Below, piece by piece: positions 7,653 to 15,529 of a stretch of DNA of 64,000 bases (within the stretch, counting starts at the first letter, position 1; each line of letters starts with the position of its first letter). A program made the translations under genes and the position numbers. Under the pieces are notes generated by a model, which did no database searches, was not told where the DNA came from, and saw nothing but the letters and a program-made list of their open reading frames with translations. This DNA comes from Flavobacterium praedii. GTDB lineage: Bacteria; Bacteroidota; Bacteroidia; Flavobacteriales; Flavobacteriaceae. The DNA is taken from the NCBI RefSeq assembly GCF_026810365.1, contig NZ_CP113948.1, forward strand, positions 124,001-188,000, written 5' to 3'.

Positions 7653-9371
7653 TTATTTATTGCTGATACCAGCAGATTCAAAACTCGCCATTTCATTTAA
7701 AAATGTCACTGCTGATTGAATAATCGGAAACGCAACCGCACAACCTGTACCTTCTCCCAATCGCAAATCGAGTTGCAACAACGCACGAACATCCAAATAA
7801 TCTAATATTTTTTGATGTCCTTGCTCTGCAGAGGAATGACAGAATATCGCATTTTCCTTAACTGATGGATTCATTTTATAGGCTATTAAAAAAGCAACAG
7901 TGCAAATAAAACCATCCACCAAAATGAGCATATTGTTTTCTTTGGCTTGTAGCATTCCGCCTGCCATTTGCATAATTTCGAATCCGCCAAAGTAGGCTAA
8001 CTTGCTTTGTAAATCATTTGAACCATTATAATTTTCCAGTGCTTTTTTGAGGATGTTTTGTTTCTGAAGTAGCTTTTCGTCAACAACTCCGGTTCCTTTA
8101 CCCACACAATCTTCTATAGGGATTTCCAAAAGTACAGACATCAACACCGAAGCTGTAGACGTATTTCCAATTCCCATTTCGCCAAAACCAATGCAATTGC
8201 AACCTGTTTCAAAAATAGAATTTACAATTATTGCCCCTTTTGAAAAACACAAATCCAATTCGGTTTTACTCATTGCGGGACTTTGCAAAAATGACTGAGT
8301 TCCCTTCGCTATTTTCGCCGATACCAAATTGGCATTTGTTGGAAAATCATAATTTACTCCTGCGTCTACAATGGTTAATTCAATATTATTTTGCTTGCAA
8401 AAGACATTGATCCCTGCTCCACCTTCCAGAAAATTAGTTACCATTTGTCGTGTCACATCCTGTGGATAAGCACTCACACCATGATTGGCAATTCCGTGAT
8501 CGGCAGCAAAAACGATTATATTTGGTTTAGTTATTTTGGGTTCTAAAGTCTGAAAAACAGTTCCAATTTGTTTCGCCAGACTTTCCAAAACGCCAAGAGA
8601 ACCTGTTGGTTTGGTTTTGTTGTCTATTTTTTGTTGAAGAAGCCCCCTAACCCAGCCCCCCAACCCCCGAAGGGGGAGCACTGAGGGAACTTGGAGAATT
8701 TGTGAATTTAAAATTTGAGGTGAAATATTAGAATTTAGAGTAATATTACTTTCATTTAAAACCTTAATTTCTTCTATAAAAGGATTTTCTTGCTTTTGTT
8801 TCCAATTCAGTTGTTGCAACATGGGTTGGTTGTCGTAATTGGTAGCGGGTTTACCAATACAAAAATACCCCAGAGGTTCTATATTTTCTGGTAATCCCAA
8901 AAGCTGTTTGAATTGATAATAGTTTAGAATCGAAACCCAACCCATAGAATAGCCTTGTTCTGTCAATGAAAGCCAAATGTTTTGGGCAGCACAAACGGCA
9001 CTAAACTTTATCGCTTCATTACTGCCGACAGTTCCAATCGTAAAATTATTCAAAACCGAACGGTCGTAACAAATCACCAATCCGAGTGGCGCTTCCTCGA
9101 TTGCTTCCAGTTTTAAAGATTTGTATTGTGATTTTTGCCCTTCATCATCGGTTAAGTTTGTTGCCTTTAAATCATAATCTAAAAATAAATCCTTTATCGC
9201 TTTTTTAATTTCCGCCGATTTGATCAGGTAATATTTGGTAGCATCCGTCAAACCGACGGAGGGTGCGAAATGTCCTGCTTGTAGTGCTTTTTGAATCACT
9301 TGATCTGGAACTTCGTCTGGAGTAAAATGACGGGTGTCGCGACGTGATTTTATAATTTCATCTAATGTCAT
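7653..9371 (-). CDS. BluB-CobT fusion: DMB synthase plus nicotinate-nucleotide:DMB phosphoribosyltransferase
   Basis: 572 residues, two enzymes in one chain. Residues about 1-210 are BluB-like flavin destructase (IIKSRRDTRHFTPDEVP, HFAPSVGLTDATKYYLI, SMGWVSILNYYQF), making 5,6-dimethylbenzimidazole from reduced FMN. Residues about 245-570 are CobT (IDNKTKPTGSLGVLE, FAADHGIANHGVSAYP, GFGEMGIGNTSTAS, LRLGEGTGCAVAFP), which activates that base. The linker contains a translated copy of an intergenic repeat (see 8640-8692). Start 9371 is preferred over 9410 because the upstream extension runs into the structured element. The two activities are consecutive steps, so fusion makes sense. Confidence 0.92.
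   Translation of the reverse strand: MTLDEIIKSRRDTRHFTPDEVPDQVIQKALQAGHFAPSVGLTDATKYYLIKSAEIKKAIKDLFLDYDLKATNLTDDEGQKSQYKSLKLEAIEEAPLGLVICYDRSVLNNFTIGTVGSNEAIKFSAVCAAQNIWLSLTEQGYSMGWVSILNYYQFKQLLGLPENIEPLGYFCIGKPATNYDNQPMLQQLNWKQKQENPFIEEIKVLNESNITLNSNISPQILNSQILQVPSVLPLRGLGGWVRGLLQQKIDNKTKPTGSLGVLESLAKQIGTVFQTLEPKITKPNIIVFAADHGIANHGVSAYPQDVTRQMVTNFLEGGAGINVFCKQNNIELTIVDAGVNYDFPTNANLVSAKIAKGTQSFLQSPAMSKTELDLCFSKGAIIVNSIFETGCNCIGFGEMGIGNTSTASVLMSVLLEIPIEDCVGKGTGVVDEKLLQKQNILKKALENYNGSNDLQSKLAYFGGFEIMQMAGGMLQAKENNMLILVDGFICTVAFLIAYKMNPSVKENAIFCHSSAEQGHQKILDYLDVRALLQLDLRLGEGTGCAVAFPIIQSAVTFLNEMASFESAGISNK
8640..8692 (-). repeat. CCCCCTAACCCC-type repeat translated within the bluB-cobT linker
   Basis: The stretch is locally very GC-rich against an AT-rich gene: GCCCCCTAACCCAGCCCCC, then CAACCCCCGAAGGGGGAG. 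It matches intergenic copies at 15316-15345, 41080-41105 and 41158-41182. On the coding strand it yields VPSVLPLRGLGGWVRGLL, lying exactly between the two enzyme domains and keeping the frame open. Confidence 0.85.
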
Positions 9372-9388
9372 TGTTGTACTCTGTGTTT

Positions 9389-9497
9389 GCGTTAGGGATA
9401 AAAGCGGCATCTCCCGATCTAGAAAAACAAGGCTTTTTTGCCGTAGTTTTTGTTAATCGGGAATATAGCGGATAGCCCGACCCTTGTGGTAACGCCC
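9389..9497 (+). repeat. Structured intergenic element, copy 2
   Basis: Begins GCGTTAGGGATAAAAGCGGC and ends ATAGCGGATAGCCCGACC then GTGGTAACGCC. Between them is a nested hairpin pairing CCCGAT with ATCGGG, AAAAAC with GTTTTT, and GGC with GCC around six T. Outer boxes resemble copy 1 at 6021-6088 in the opposite orientation. It occupies the gap between cobU and bluB-cobT, so it becomes part of the operon mRNA. Confidence 0.65.
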
Positions 9498-9524
9498 ATA
9501 TTTAAAAACTTATTTTTATAAAAT

Positions 9525-10034
9525 CTATCCTTTTATTTTTACTGGAATTCCGGACACCATTAACACAACCGTTTCGGCTTTTTGAGCAATGTATTGATTC
9601 ATCCAACCTTGAAGTTCTGTAAATTTTCTGCCAATGTGTGTTTCGGCGTGAATACCCATTCCAATTTCGTTGGTTACAATAATAATCGTAGCATTTTCTT
9701 GTTGTGCAATGGCATCCAATTCGGCTTTCGCTTGTTCCAAACATAAAGCAACATCATTTTTGGTGTCCACAAAAAAGTTGGTCAACCAAAGCGTCACGCA
9801 ATCCACAATAGCGACTTTTCCGGAGAAATCAATTTCACTCAAATGCTTTTCCTTTTCTATGTTGACCCAACGTTCATCACGATCTTTTTGATGACGGTCA
9901 ATGCGTTTCTGGAAATCTTCATCCCACTTTCTGGCTGTGGCCACGTACATTGGTTTTTCAGATAATTCTTTGGCTAAATTTTCGGCATAACTACTCTTTC
10001 CGGAGCGTTCTCCACCTGTAATTAGGTATATCAT
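9525..10034 (-). CDS. cobU: Adenosylcobinamide kinase / adenosylcobinamide-phosphate guanylyltransferase CobU
   Basis: 169 residues, normal for the family. P-loop GGERSGKSSYAENLA at residues 7-21. DCVTLWLTNFF and VTNEIGMGIHAE correspond to the later conserved motifs, and the guanylyltransferase histidine lies in the RIDRHQKDRDERW region. The enzyme phosphorylates adenosylcobinamide and transfers GMP, the entry reaction for cobinamide salvage and nucleotide-loop assembly. Its ATG overlaps the stop of the rhuM-like gene (ATGA), so the two are coupled. Downstream, a structured element separates it from bluB-cobT. Confidence 0.95.
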   Translation of the reverse strand: MIYLITGGERSGKSSYAENLAKELSEKPMYVATARKWDEDFQKRIDRHQKDRDERWVNIEKEKHLSEIDFSGKVAIVDCVTLWLTNFFVDTKNDVALCLEQAKAELDAIAQQENATIIIVTNEIGMGIHAETHIGRKFTELQGWMNQYIAQKAETVVLMVSGIPVKIKG

Positions 10035-11044
10035 TTTTGTTTCCCTTTCTTTTGTGTTTTCAATGTGTTTTCAATATGTTTTATAAAATCATTTTCTATA
10101 GGAGACAATTCATTTTTTGTTAACTCTTTATATTTATCATATTCGGATTTGGCTTTATCCAATGCATCCTGATGACTTACTTTTCCGGAATGTTGTAGTA
10201 TTTCCTGCCCTGTCATTTTCAAAAAATCATCCAAACGACCAATCCAATCCTTCATATACATTGGTTTTTGATTTAACGCCTGTAATTCTGCTAACTCCAG
10301 ATAAGCCGTTACTGTTCTGTTCAAGATATTCAATTCTTGCTCGCTGAGGTAATTTTTAGCGATTTCTACCTCTTGAAAAGTTGGTTTTTCTCCTTTAAAA
10401 TGAGTTAATCCTAGATTAGGCAATCTGGAATCAATCCTACTATAAATAACTTCGGCAGCAGTTTGTCCATGAGCAGCCCAATGCATTTTATTTTGTATCG
10501 TCTTGAAAAAAAGTTTTGATTCATCTGTATTTGCATTATAATCAATACTAGTTGCATAAATATCTAACACTTTTCTCCAAAACACTTTTTCAGAAGAACG
10601 AATGTCACGAATTCGAGCTAATAATTCATCAAAATAATTACCTCCACCAGCTTGCTTGAGTAATTCGTCATTCATTGTAAAACCTTTTACAATGTATTCT
10701 CGCAAACGTTGAGTCGCCCAAATACGAAATTGAGTTCCTCTATTCGACTTTACACGATAACCCACCGAAATGATTACGTCTAAATTGTAAAATTCTATAT
10801 CTCTTTCAACTTGTCTGTTTCCTTCAATTTGAACTGTTCGGAAATTCCGAACAGTTGAATTAAAATCTAATTCACCTTCTCCAAAAACGTTTTTTATATG
10901 TTCGCTAATCGTGGATTTCGACTTTTGAAAAAGTTCACATAGTTGCGCTTGAGTAAGCCAAACTGTTTCCTCAAGAAGACGCGTTTCAATCTTAGTAACT
11001 CCATCTTCAGTTTGGTAAATCAGTATATTGGATTGGTTTTCCAT
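10031..11044 (-). CDS. RhuM-like (virulence-associated) protein within the cob operon
   Basis: 337 residues. The N-terminal ISOLATED pattern IYQTEDGVTKIETRLLEETVWLTQAQLCELFQKSKSTISEHI is a winged/helix-turn-helix-like module. The middle has RDIEFYNLDVIISVGYRVKSNRGTQFRIWATQ, the hallmark of the RhuM family, and the C-terminal part is helical (DKAKSEYDKYKELT). RhuM was named from a Salmonella island; its biochemical role is unclear and relatives often travel with mobile or defence DNA. Here its stop overlaps the cobU start and its start is 15 nt from the cysteine-rich gene. It is therefore truly within the transcription unit. A link to B12 is not evident. Confidence 0.85.
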   Translation of the reverse strand: MENQSNILIYQTEDGVTKIETRLLEETVWLTQAQLCELFQKSKSTISEHIKNVFGEGELDFNSTVRNFRTVQIEGNRQVERDIEFYNLDVIISVGYRVKSNRGTQFRIWATQRLREYIVKGFTMNDELLKQAGGGNYFDELLARIRDIRSSEKVFWRKVLDIYATSIDYNANTDESKLFFKTIQNKMHWAAHGQTAAEVIYSRIDSRLPNLGLTHFKGEKPTFQEVEIAKNYLSEQELNILNRTVTAYLELAELQALNQKPMYMKDWIGRLDDFLKMTGQEILQHSGKVSHQDALDKAKSEYDKYKELTKNELSPIENDFIKHIENTLKTQKKGKQK

Positions 11045-11059
11045 AGTGTTAGTTTTGTA

Positions 11060-11422
11060 TTAATACGGACAATGCGTGCAATCGCTTTTGCAACAATATC
11101 CGCGTTTGAGATGAAACCAAGGTTTAAAAACATAGTTTCCGTCCTCAAAATAATAATCAATTCCTTCTATAATATTGGCGGTTTCGGGTAATAACGAAGC
11201 TTTATTTCCTATGGCGGTTTCTGGAGTTATTGTAGCCAAAAATTCGTCTATTTTGTTTGAACAAGCTTTAGTAAAACAACTTGGACAAAGACAATCTGCA
11301 CTCTCCAAAGGGGCGAAAAGCGCAGGGAAATTATTGCACCAACATTTCTCTCCTTCCAATGTATCACCACAATTAAAAGGCATTTTACAAGCAGAACAAT
11401 ATTTCTCTTTTACAATATTCAT
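11060..11422 (-). CDS. Cysteine-rich CWC-type plus DUF5522-like small protein
   Basis: 120 residues with twelve or more cysteines. The N-terminal half (CSACKMPFNCGD, CWCNNFP, CLCPSCFTKAC) matches the cysteine-rich CWC family and probably binds metal such as zinc. The C-terminal half (GIDYYFEDGNYVFKPWFHL, CCKSDCTHCPY) matches the short DUF5522 type that is often a separate protein. No enzyme activity is known for either. It is first in the minus-strand cob operon, about 95 nt from the divergent btuF start, so the two share a regulatory gap. No signal peptide; presumably cytoplasmic. Confidence 0.75.
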   Translation of the reverse strand: MNIVKEKYCSACKMPFNCGDTLEGEKCWCNNFPALFAPLESADCLCPSCFTKACSNKIDEFLATITPETAIGNKASLLPETANIIEGIDYYFEDGNYVFKPWFHLKRGYCCKSDCTHCPY

Positions 11423-11488
11423 TTGGTAAAGATAACGTTTGTCTTATTTTTTACTGTAAAAATTAAACAAGAAATTTATAAATTAATA

Positions 11489-11496
11489 TACCTTTG
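11489..11496 (+). promoter_or_regulatory. Putative -7 box for btuF
   Basis: TACCTTTG fits TAnnTTTG and lies 23 nt before the btuF ATG at 11519. A convincing -33 TTTG at standard spacing is absent. Confidence 0.4.
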
Positions 11497-11518
11497 CCGT
11501 TATTGTAAAAAATATATT

Positions 11519-12661
11519 ATGCGATTTTCATTCTACAAAGTTCTTTTAGTCTGCATTCTCTTTTCTTTTATTGGATGCCAAAAAAATCAAAAAAAGGACA
11601 CTCTAAATGATACCACTGCTTCAAATAGCATTCAATTTGCTAAAAATTTAGCCATCTATAAACAGGAAGGTTATACAGTAGTAACCGTAAAAAATCCTTG
11701 GCCGGATGCGGTAAAAAATTTCACTTACATTCTAAAAGAAAAAAACGGAATCGTTCCAGACAGCCTAAAAAAATATACTCAAATTCAAGTTCCATTGCAA
11801 TCTATTGTTGTGACTTCGACCACTAATATTCCTTTTTTGGAAATGTTGGGCGTAGAAAAATCACTGATTGGTTTTCCTCATACCGACTATGTTTCATCCG
11901 AAAAAACGAGAGCCTTAATCGATGCCGGTTCTGTTAAAAATGTAGGTCAAAACGAAAAACTCAACAACGAACAGCTTATTGATTTGGCTCCGGAACTAAT
12001 CGTGACTTTTGGTATTGACAACAACAATCCCACTCTTGAGAATTTACAAAAAAGCGGTTTAAAAGTACTCATTCAAGCCGATTGGATGGAGCAATCACCT
12101 CTTGGAAAAGCGGAGTGGTTAAAACTGTATGGTGCTTTATTTGGCAAAGAAAAAGAAGCTGATATTTTATTCGAGAATATTGTAAAAGAATACAATAACG
12201 CTCTGACTTTGGTTGCCACCAAAAAACCAACTTCAACAGTTTTGTATGGCTCGATGTACCAAGACCAATGGTTTGTAGCCAAAGGCAATAGCTGGGTTGC
12301 TCAATTTATGAGAGATGCCAAAGCCAATTATCTTTGGTCATCGCTTGAAGGCACAGGTAGTCTGGGATTGTCTTTTGAAAACATATTGGACAAAGGAAAA
12401 ACAGCTAATTTTTGGATTGCAACAGGTTCCTTCAAATCATTATCGGAATTGGAAAAAGCAAACCCACATTACAGCCAGTTTGATGCTTTTACAAACAAAA
12501 CTATTTATACTTTTGAAGGAAAATTGGGAGCTACTGGGGGAACTATTTTTTATGAATTATCACCATCCAGACCTGACTTGGTTTTGAAAGATTATATCAA
12601 AATTTTTCATCCTGAATTGCTTCCCGATTATAATTTTACTTTTGCTCAAAAACTGAATTAA
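11519..12661 (+). CDS. btuF: Corrinoid ABC importer substrate-binding lipoprotein (BtuF-like)
   Basis: 380 residues. The start at 11519 gives the lipoprotein signal MRFSFYKVLLVCILFSFIGC; the longer open frame from 11423 has no sense upstream and covers the promoter. The fold is of the helical-backbone metal/cobalamin binding type: VVTSTTNIPFLEMLGVEKSLIGF, NNEQLIDLAPELIVTFG, and a C-terminal YELSPSRPDLVLKDYIKIFHP. It begins a btuF-btuC-btuD set adjacent to the cob operon and behind the locus of a riboswitch-controlled btuB. An iron-siderophore binding protein is the alternative; the neighbourhood favours corrinoids. Confidence 0.82.
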   Translation: MRFSFYKVLLVCILFSFIGCQKNQKKDTLNDTTASNSIQFAKNLAIYKQEGYTVVTVKNPWPDAVKNFTYILKEKNGIVPDSLKKYTQIQVPLQSIVVTSTTNIPFLEMLGVEKSLIGFPHTDYVSSEKTRALIDAGSVKNVGQNEKLNNEQLIDLAPELIVTFGIDNNNPTLENLQKSGLKVLIQADWMEQSPLGKAEWLKLYGALFGKEKEADILFENIVKEYNNALTLVATKKPTSTVLYGSMYQDQWFVAKGNSWVAQFMRDAKANYLWSSLEGTGSLGLSFENILDKGKTANFWIATGSFKSLSELEKANPHYSQFDAFTNKTIYTFEGKLGATGGTIFYELSPSRPDLVLKDYIKIFHPELLPDYNFTFAQKLN

Positions 12662-12668
12662 ATACAAA

Positions 12669-13697
12669 TTGAATAATCCAAAACGAAATACGATCTTATT
12701 CTCATTGCTTTTTTTAGGGCTCATTTTTCTGTTTTTTGTCAACATCAGTTTGGGGTCTATTACAATTCCTTTCAAGGAAATTTACACGAGTTTAACAGGT
12801 GGTCAAGCCAGTAAATCGACTTGGGAATACATCATTATAAACTACCGTTTACCCAAAGCGATAACGGCAGTTTTGGTTGGAATGGGGTTGTCGATTAGCG
12901 GGCTTTTAATGCAAACTTTATTCCGAAATCCGCTTGCTGGTCCTTATGTTTTGGGACTCAGCTCGGGAGCGAGTTTGGGGGTAGCTTTTGTAATATTAGG
13001 AGCCAGTGTATTACCTTCCTTTTTGAGTGTTATTTTATTGTCGCCTTACGGAATCGTTTTGGCATCTACGCTTGGCAGCACCACGGTTTTGTTATTGGTG
13101 TTATTGGTTTCGCAACAACTACGCGACACTATGGCTATTTTGATTGTTGGGCTGATGTTTGGCAGTTTTACCAGTGCCATTGTGGGCGTTCTTACCTATT
13201 TCAGTTCGGCGGAACAATTGCAGAAATTTACTTTTTGGTCAATGGGAAATTTGGGGAATTTGTCTTGGTCATCCATTCTTATTTTAACAATTTGCGTACT
13301 ATTTGGATTATTCCTCAGCTTGCTCAGCATCAAACCTTTGAACGCACTACTCCTTGGTGAAAATTACGCCAAAAGTATGGGGTTGAATTTCAATAAAGCA
13401 AGACTTATTATCATCTTGGCAACGAGTATTTTGGCAGGAAGTATAACGGCTTATGCGGGGCCTATCGCTTTTATTGGATTAGCAGTTCCTCATATCGCCA
13501 AATTGGTTTTTCAAACGAGTAATCATACTATTTTATTCTGGAGTACTTTGCTTTTTGGAGCGGCAATTATGTTGGTATGCGATGTGGTTTCTCAAATGCC
13601 TGGAATGGAAATTACGTTACCAATTAACGCTATTACCTCGATATTAGGTGCTCCGGTGGTGATTTGGTTGTTGGTTCGAAAGAGGAGTTTTAAGTGA
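12669..13697 (+). CDS. btuC: FecCD/BtuC-family ABC permease
   Basis: 342 residues with about ten membrane helices. Family motifs visible: NYRLPKAITAVLVGMGLSISG, NPLAGPYVLGLSSGASLG, FWSMGNLGNLSW and a C-terminal GPIAFIGLAVPHIAK that contacts the ATPase. The start is a TTG codon 8 nt after the btuF stop; the next in-frame ATG would remove the first helix, so TTG is likely used. Together with the upstream binding protein and the downstream ATPase it forms an inner-membrane importer. The operon is interrupted after this gene by a GxxExxY insertion. Confidence 0.92.
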   Translation: MNNPKRNTILFSLLFLGLIFLFFVNISLGSITIPFKEIYTSLTGGQASKSTWEYIIINYRLPKAITAVLVGMGLSISGLLMQTLFRNPLAGPYVLGLSSGASLGVAFVILGASVLPSFLSVILLSPYGIVLASTLGSTTVLLLVLLVSQQLRDTMAILIVGLMFGSFTSAIVGVLTYFSSAEQLQKFTFWSMGNLGNLSWSSILILTICVLFGLFLSLLSIKPLNALLLGENYAKSMGLNFNKARLIIILATSILAGSITAYAGPIAFIGLAVPHIAKLVFQTSNHTILFWSTLLFGAAIMLVCDVVSQMPGMEITLPINAITSILGAPVVIWLLVRKRSFK

Positions 13698-13710
13698 TTA
13701 TACTATTTTT

Positions 13711-14499
13711 AAACACATAGAGACATAGAATTTATAGTCGCTCGTTAGAGTTAATATAGTCGTTTTACTTTTCACATAGATGGATACTCCAAAAAAAGAT
13801 TATCCCTTTTTATGATTTAGTATTTTACGGTCAAAGAGTTAGAAAAAATAATTTTGAATACAATCAACATATATTTAAAACAAAAACAGAATTAAATGAT
13901 TACTCAAAAATATTTAGATGAATTAACATATGAAATAATTGGTTCTGCTATTGAAGTGCAAAAAATTATTGGTAAAGGATTACTTGAAAGCGTATATCAT
14001 CAATGTATGATAGAAGAACTATCCCAGAGGAAAATAAATTTTCACACAGAGATGAATGTACCAATACTTTATAAAACTAAAGAGCTAACAACTAATTTTA
14101 GATGTGATTTATTCATTGAAAATTGTATAGTCGTAGAATTAAAATCTGTATTAGAAATGAATTCTATATTTGAAGCACAACTTCTTACCTATATGCAACT
14201 TTTAAAGGCCCCTAAAGGAATAATCATAAATTTTAACTGTTATAATATTTTCAAAGAAGGACAAAAAACATTTGTAAATGATTTTTTTAAGCTTCTTCCA
14301 AAATAATAAATCTCTAGGTCCTTATGTGCTTATTTTTTTGTCTTTTAAATTAATTTATTTAAACACATAGAAATACAGAATTATACTACTGTAAATTAGA
14401 TAATTAAAGAACAAACTTTTATACACATAGCACTATGAAAACTATCTTGAGCGAAGCGTCTTTCATTTTCTATATTAAATCTATGTTCCTATGTGTTTA
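13711..14499 (+). mobile_element. Repeat-bounded insertion carrying a GxxExxY gene
   Basis: The unit is bounded by imperfect inverted repeats. The left end TAAACACATAGAGACATAG at 13711-13729 matches the complement of the right end at 14477-14499, which reads CTATGTTCCTATGTGTTTA. Further degenerate copies of the ACACATAG word lie at about 14351 and 14421. It separates btuC from btuD, which otherwise form one importer operon. No transposase is present. Confidence 0.55.
13896..14306 (+). CDS. GxxExxY family protein
   Basis: 136 residues. Named for the N-terminal motif, seen here as IGKGLLESVYHQCM, preceded by YEIIGSAIEVQKI. The core CDLFIENCIVVELKSV with LTYMQLLKAPKGIIINFN has the D...ExK arrangement of a PD-(D/E)XK nuclease-like fold. 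Its function is not established. It lies between btuC and btuD inside a unit with ACACATAG-type inverted repeats, suggesting a later arrival. It could be co-transcribed with the importer but has no obvious link to it. Confidence 0.85.
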   Translation: MITQKYLDELTYEIIGSAIEVQKIIGKGLLESVYHQCMIEELSQRKINFHTEMNVPILYKTKELTTNFRCDLFIENCIVVELKSVLEMNSIFEAQLLTYMQLLKAPKGIIINFNCYNIFKEGQKTFVNDFFKLLPK

Positions 14500-14536
14500 A
14501 TTCACTTTTCAATAAGTAAATAATTCATAATAAAGT

Positions 14537-15316
14537 ATGACAACCAACATCCTAATAACACAAAATTTAAGTATTGGCTATTCCTCCAAAAAAGGAACTA
14601 CAATCATTGCCGAAAACCTCAACTTGAACTTACAAGCAGGGAAACTGATTGCTTTGATTGGGGCAAATGGTATAGGTAAATCTACTTTGTTACGCACCAT
14701 TACCGGAATCCAGAAACCTTTGCAGGGAACCGTTTTATTAAATGATAAAAAAATATCCAGCTTCGAACCTTTGACATTAGCCCAAAATTTAAGCATGGTT
14801 TTGACCGAAAAGTTACCTCCCAGTAATTTAACCGTTTTTGAATTGGTAGCGCTGGGACGTCAACCGTACACCAATTGGATTGGAACTTTATCAGATGCAG
14901 ACATTCAAATTGTTGAAGAGGCAATTGAGTTGACGCAAATTGGTCACTTGTCCCAAAAAAAACATTACGAAATCAGTGACGGACAGTTGCAAAAGGTTTT
15001 GATTGCAAGAGCATTGGCACAAGACACTCCTTTGATTATTTTGGATGAACCTACTACTCATTTGGATTTATTACACAAAGTTTCGTTGCTTAAACTCTTA
15101 AAAAAACTGACTCACGAAACCGGAAAATGCATTTTATTTTCGACTCATGATATTGATATGGCCATACAATTAAGTGATGAAATGATTATCATGACACCCG
15201 AAACTGTCGTACAAGACGAACCTTGCAACTTAATCAGCAAAGGAAGTTTCAACACTTTATTCAAAGACGAACATATTGTTTTTGACAGCGAAAAAGGGAA
15301 GTTTATTATTACCTAA
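14537..15316 (+). CDS. btuD: ABC importer ATPase (BtuD/FepC type)
   Basis: 259 residues. Walker A GANGIGKSTLLRTI, a signature region ISDGQLQKVLIARALAQD (the usual SGGQ reads SDGQ here), Walker B LIILDEPTTHLDL and the switch histidine in FSTHDID. It pairs with the BtuC-like permease to drive corrinoid uptake through the inner membrane. It is separated from btuC by about 840 nt of inserted DNA carrying a GxxExxY gene, so it may have its own promoter in that DNA. The S-D-G-Q signature variant is a mild oddity. Confidence 0.9.
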   Translation: MTTNILITQNLSIGYSSKKGTTIIAENLNLNLQAGKLIALIGANGIGKSTLLRTITGIQKPLQGTVLLNDKKISSFEPLTLAQNLSMVLTEKLPPSNLTVFELVALGRQPYTNWIGTLSDADIQIVEEAIELTQIGHLSQKKHYEISDGQLQKVLIARALAQDTPLIILDEPTTHLDLLHKVSLLKLLKKLTHETGKCILFSTHDIDMAIQLSDEMIIMTPETVVQDEPCNLISKGSFNTLFKDEHIVFDSEKGKFIIT

Positions 15317-15490
15317 AAATCCCCTAACCCCGGAGGGAAACTAATATCCTTGAAAAAAAAAATAACCGCAAAGGGCGCAAAGATTTACGCAAGGGTCGCA
15401 AAACAACAAAATAACTTTATGTTTCTTTGTGGTAAAAAAATTAACCGCAAAGGGTGCATAGGTTTACGAAAAGAACACAAAGTATACTAG
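15316..15490. repeat. Composite intergenic repeats (CCCCTAACCCC remnant and CGCAAAG-type)
   Basis: 15316-15345 is a short remnant of the CCCCTAACCCC family. Then AACCGCAAAGGGCGCAAAG with TTTACGCAAG occurs at about 15363-15400, and a second direct copy (AACCGCAAAGGGTGCATAG) at about 15442-15485. An inverted piece (CTTTGTGGT) lies between them. No gene is visible in 15317-15529. Confidence 0.7.
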
Positions 15491-15529
15491 CTTATAAAAA
15501 CTGAAACACTAACAACTGCAAACTGCCGA

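Noticed and set aside
9389..9497. Integron attC site
   Set aside because: The ends show GTT on the left and AAC on the right, the reverse of attC core sites, and it does not bound a cassette.
11423..11518. Upstream start for the corrinoid-binding lipoprotein at 11423
   Set aside because: The extension covers the promoter box and would bury the lipoprotein signal.
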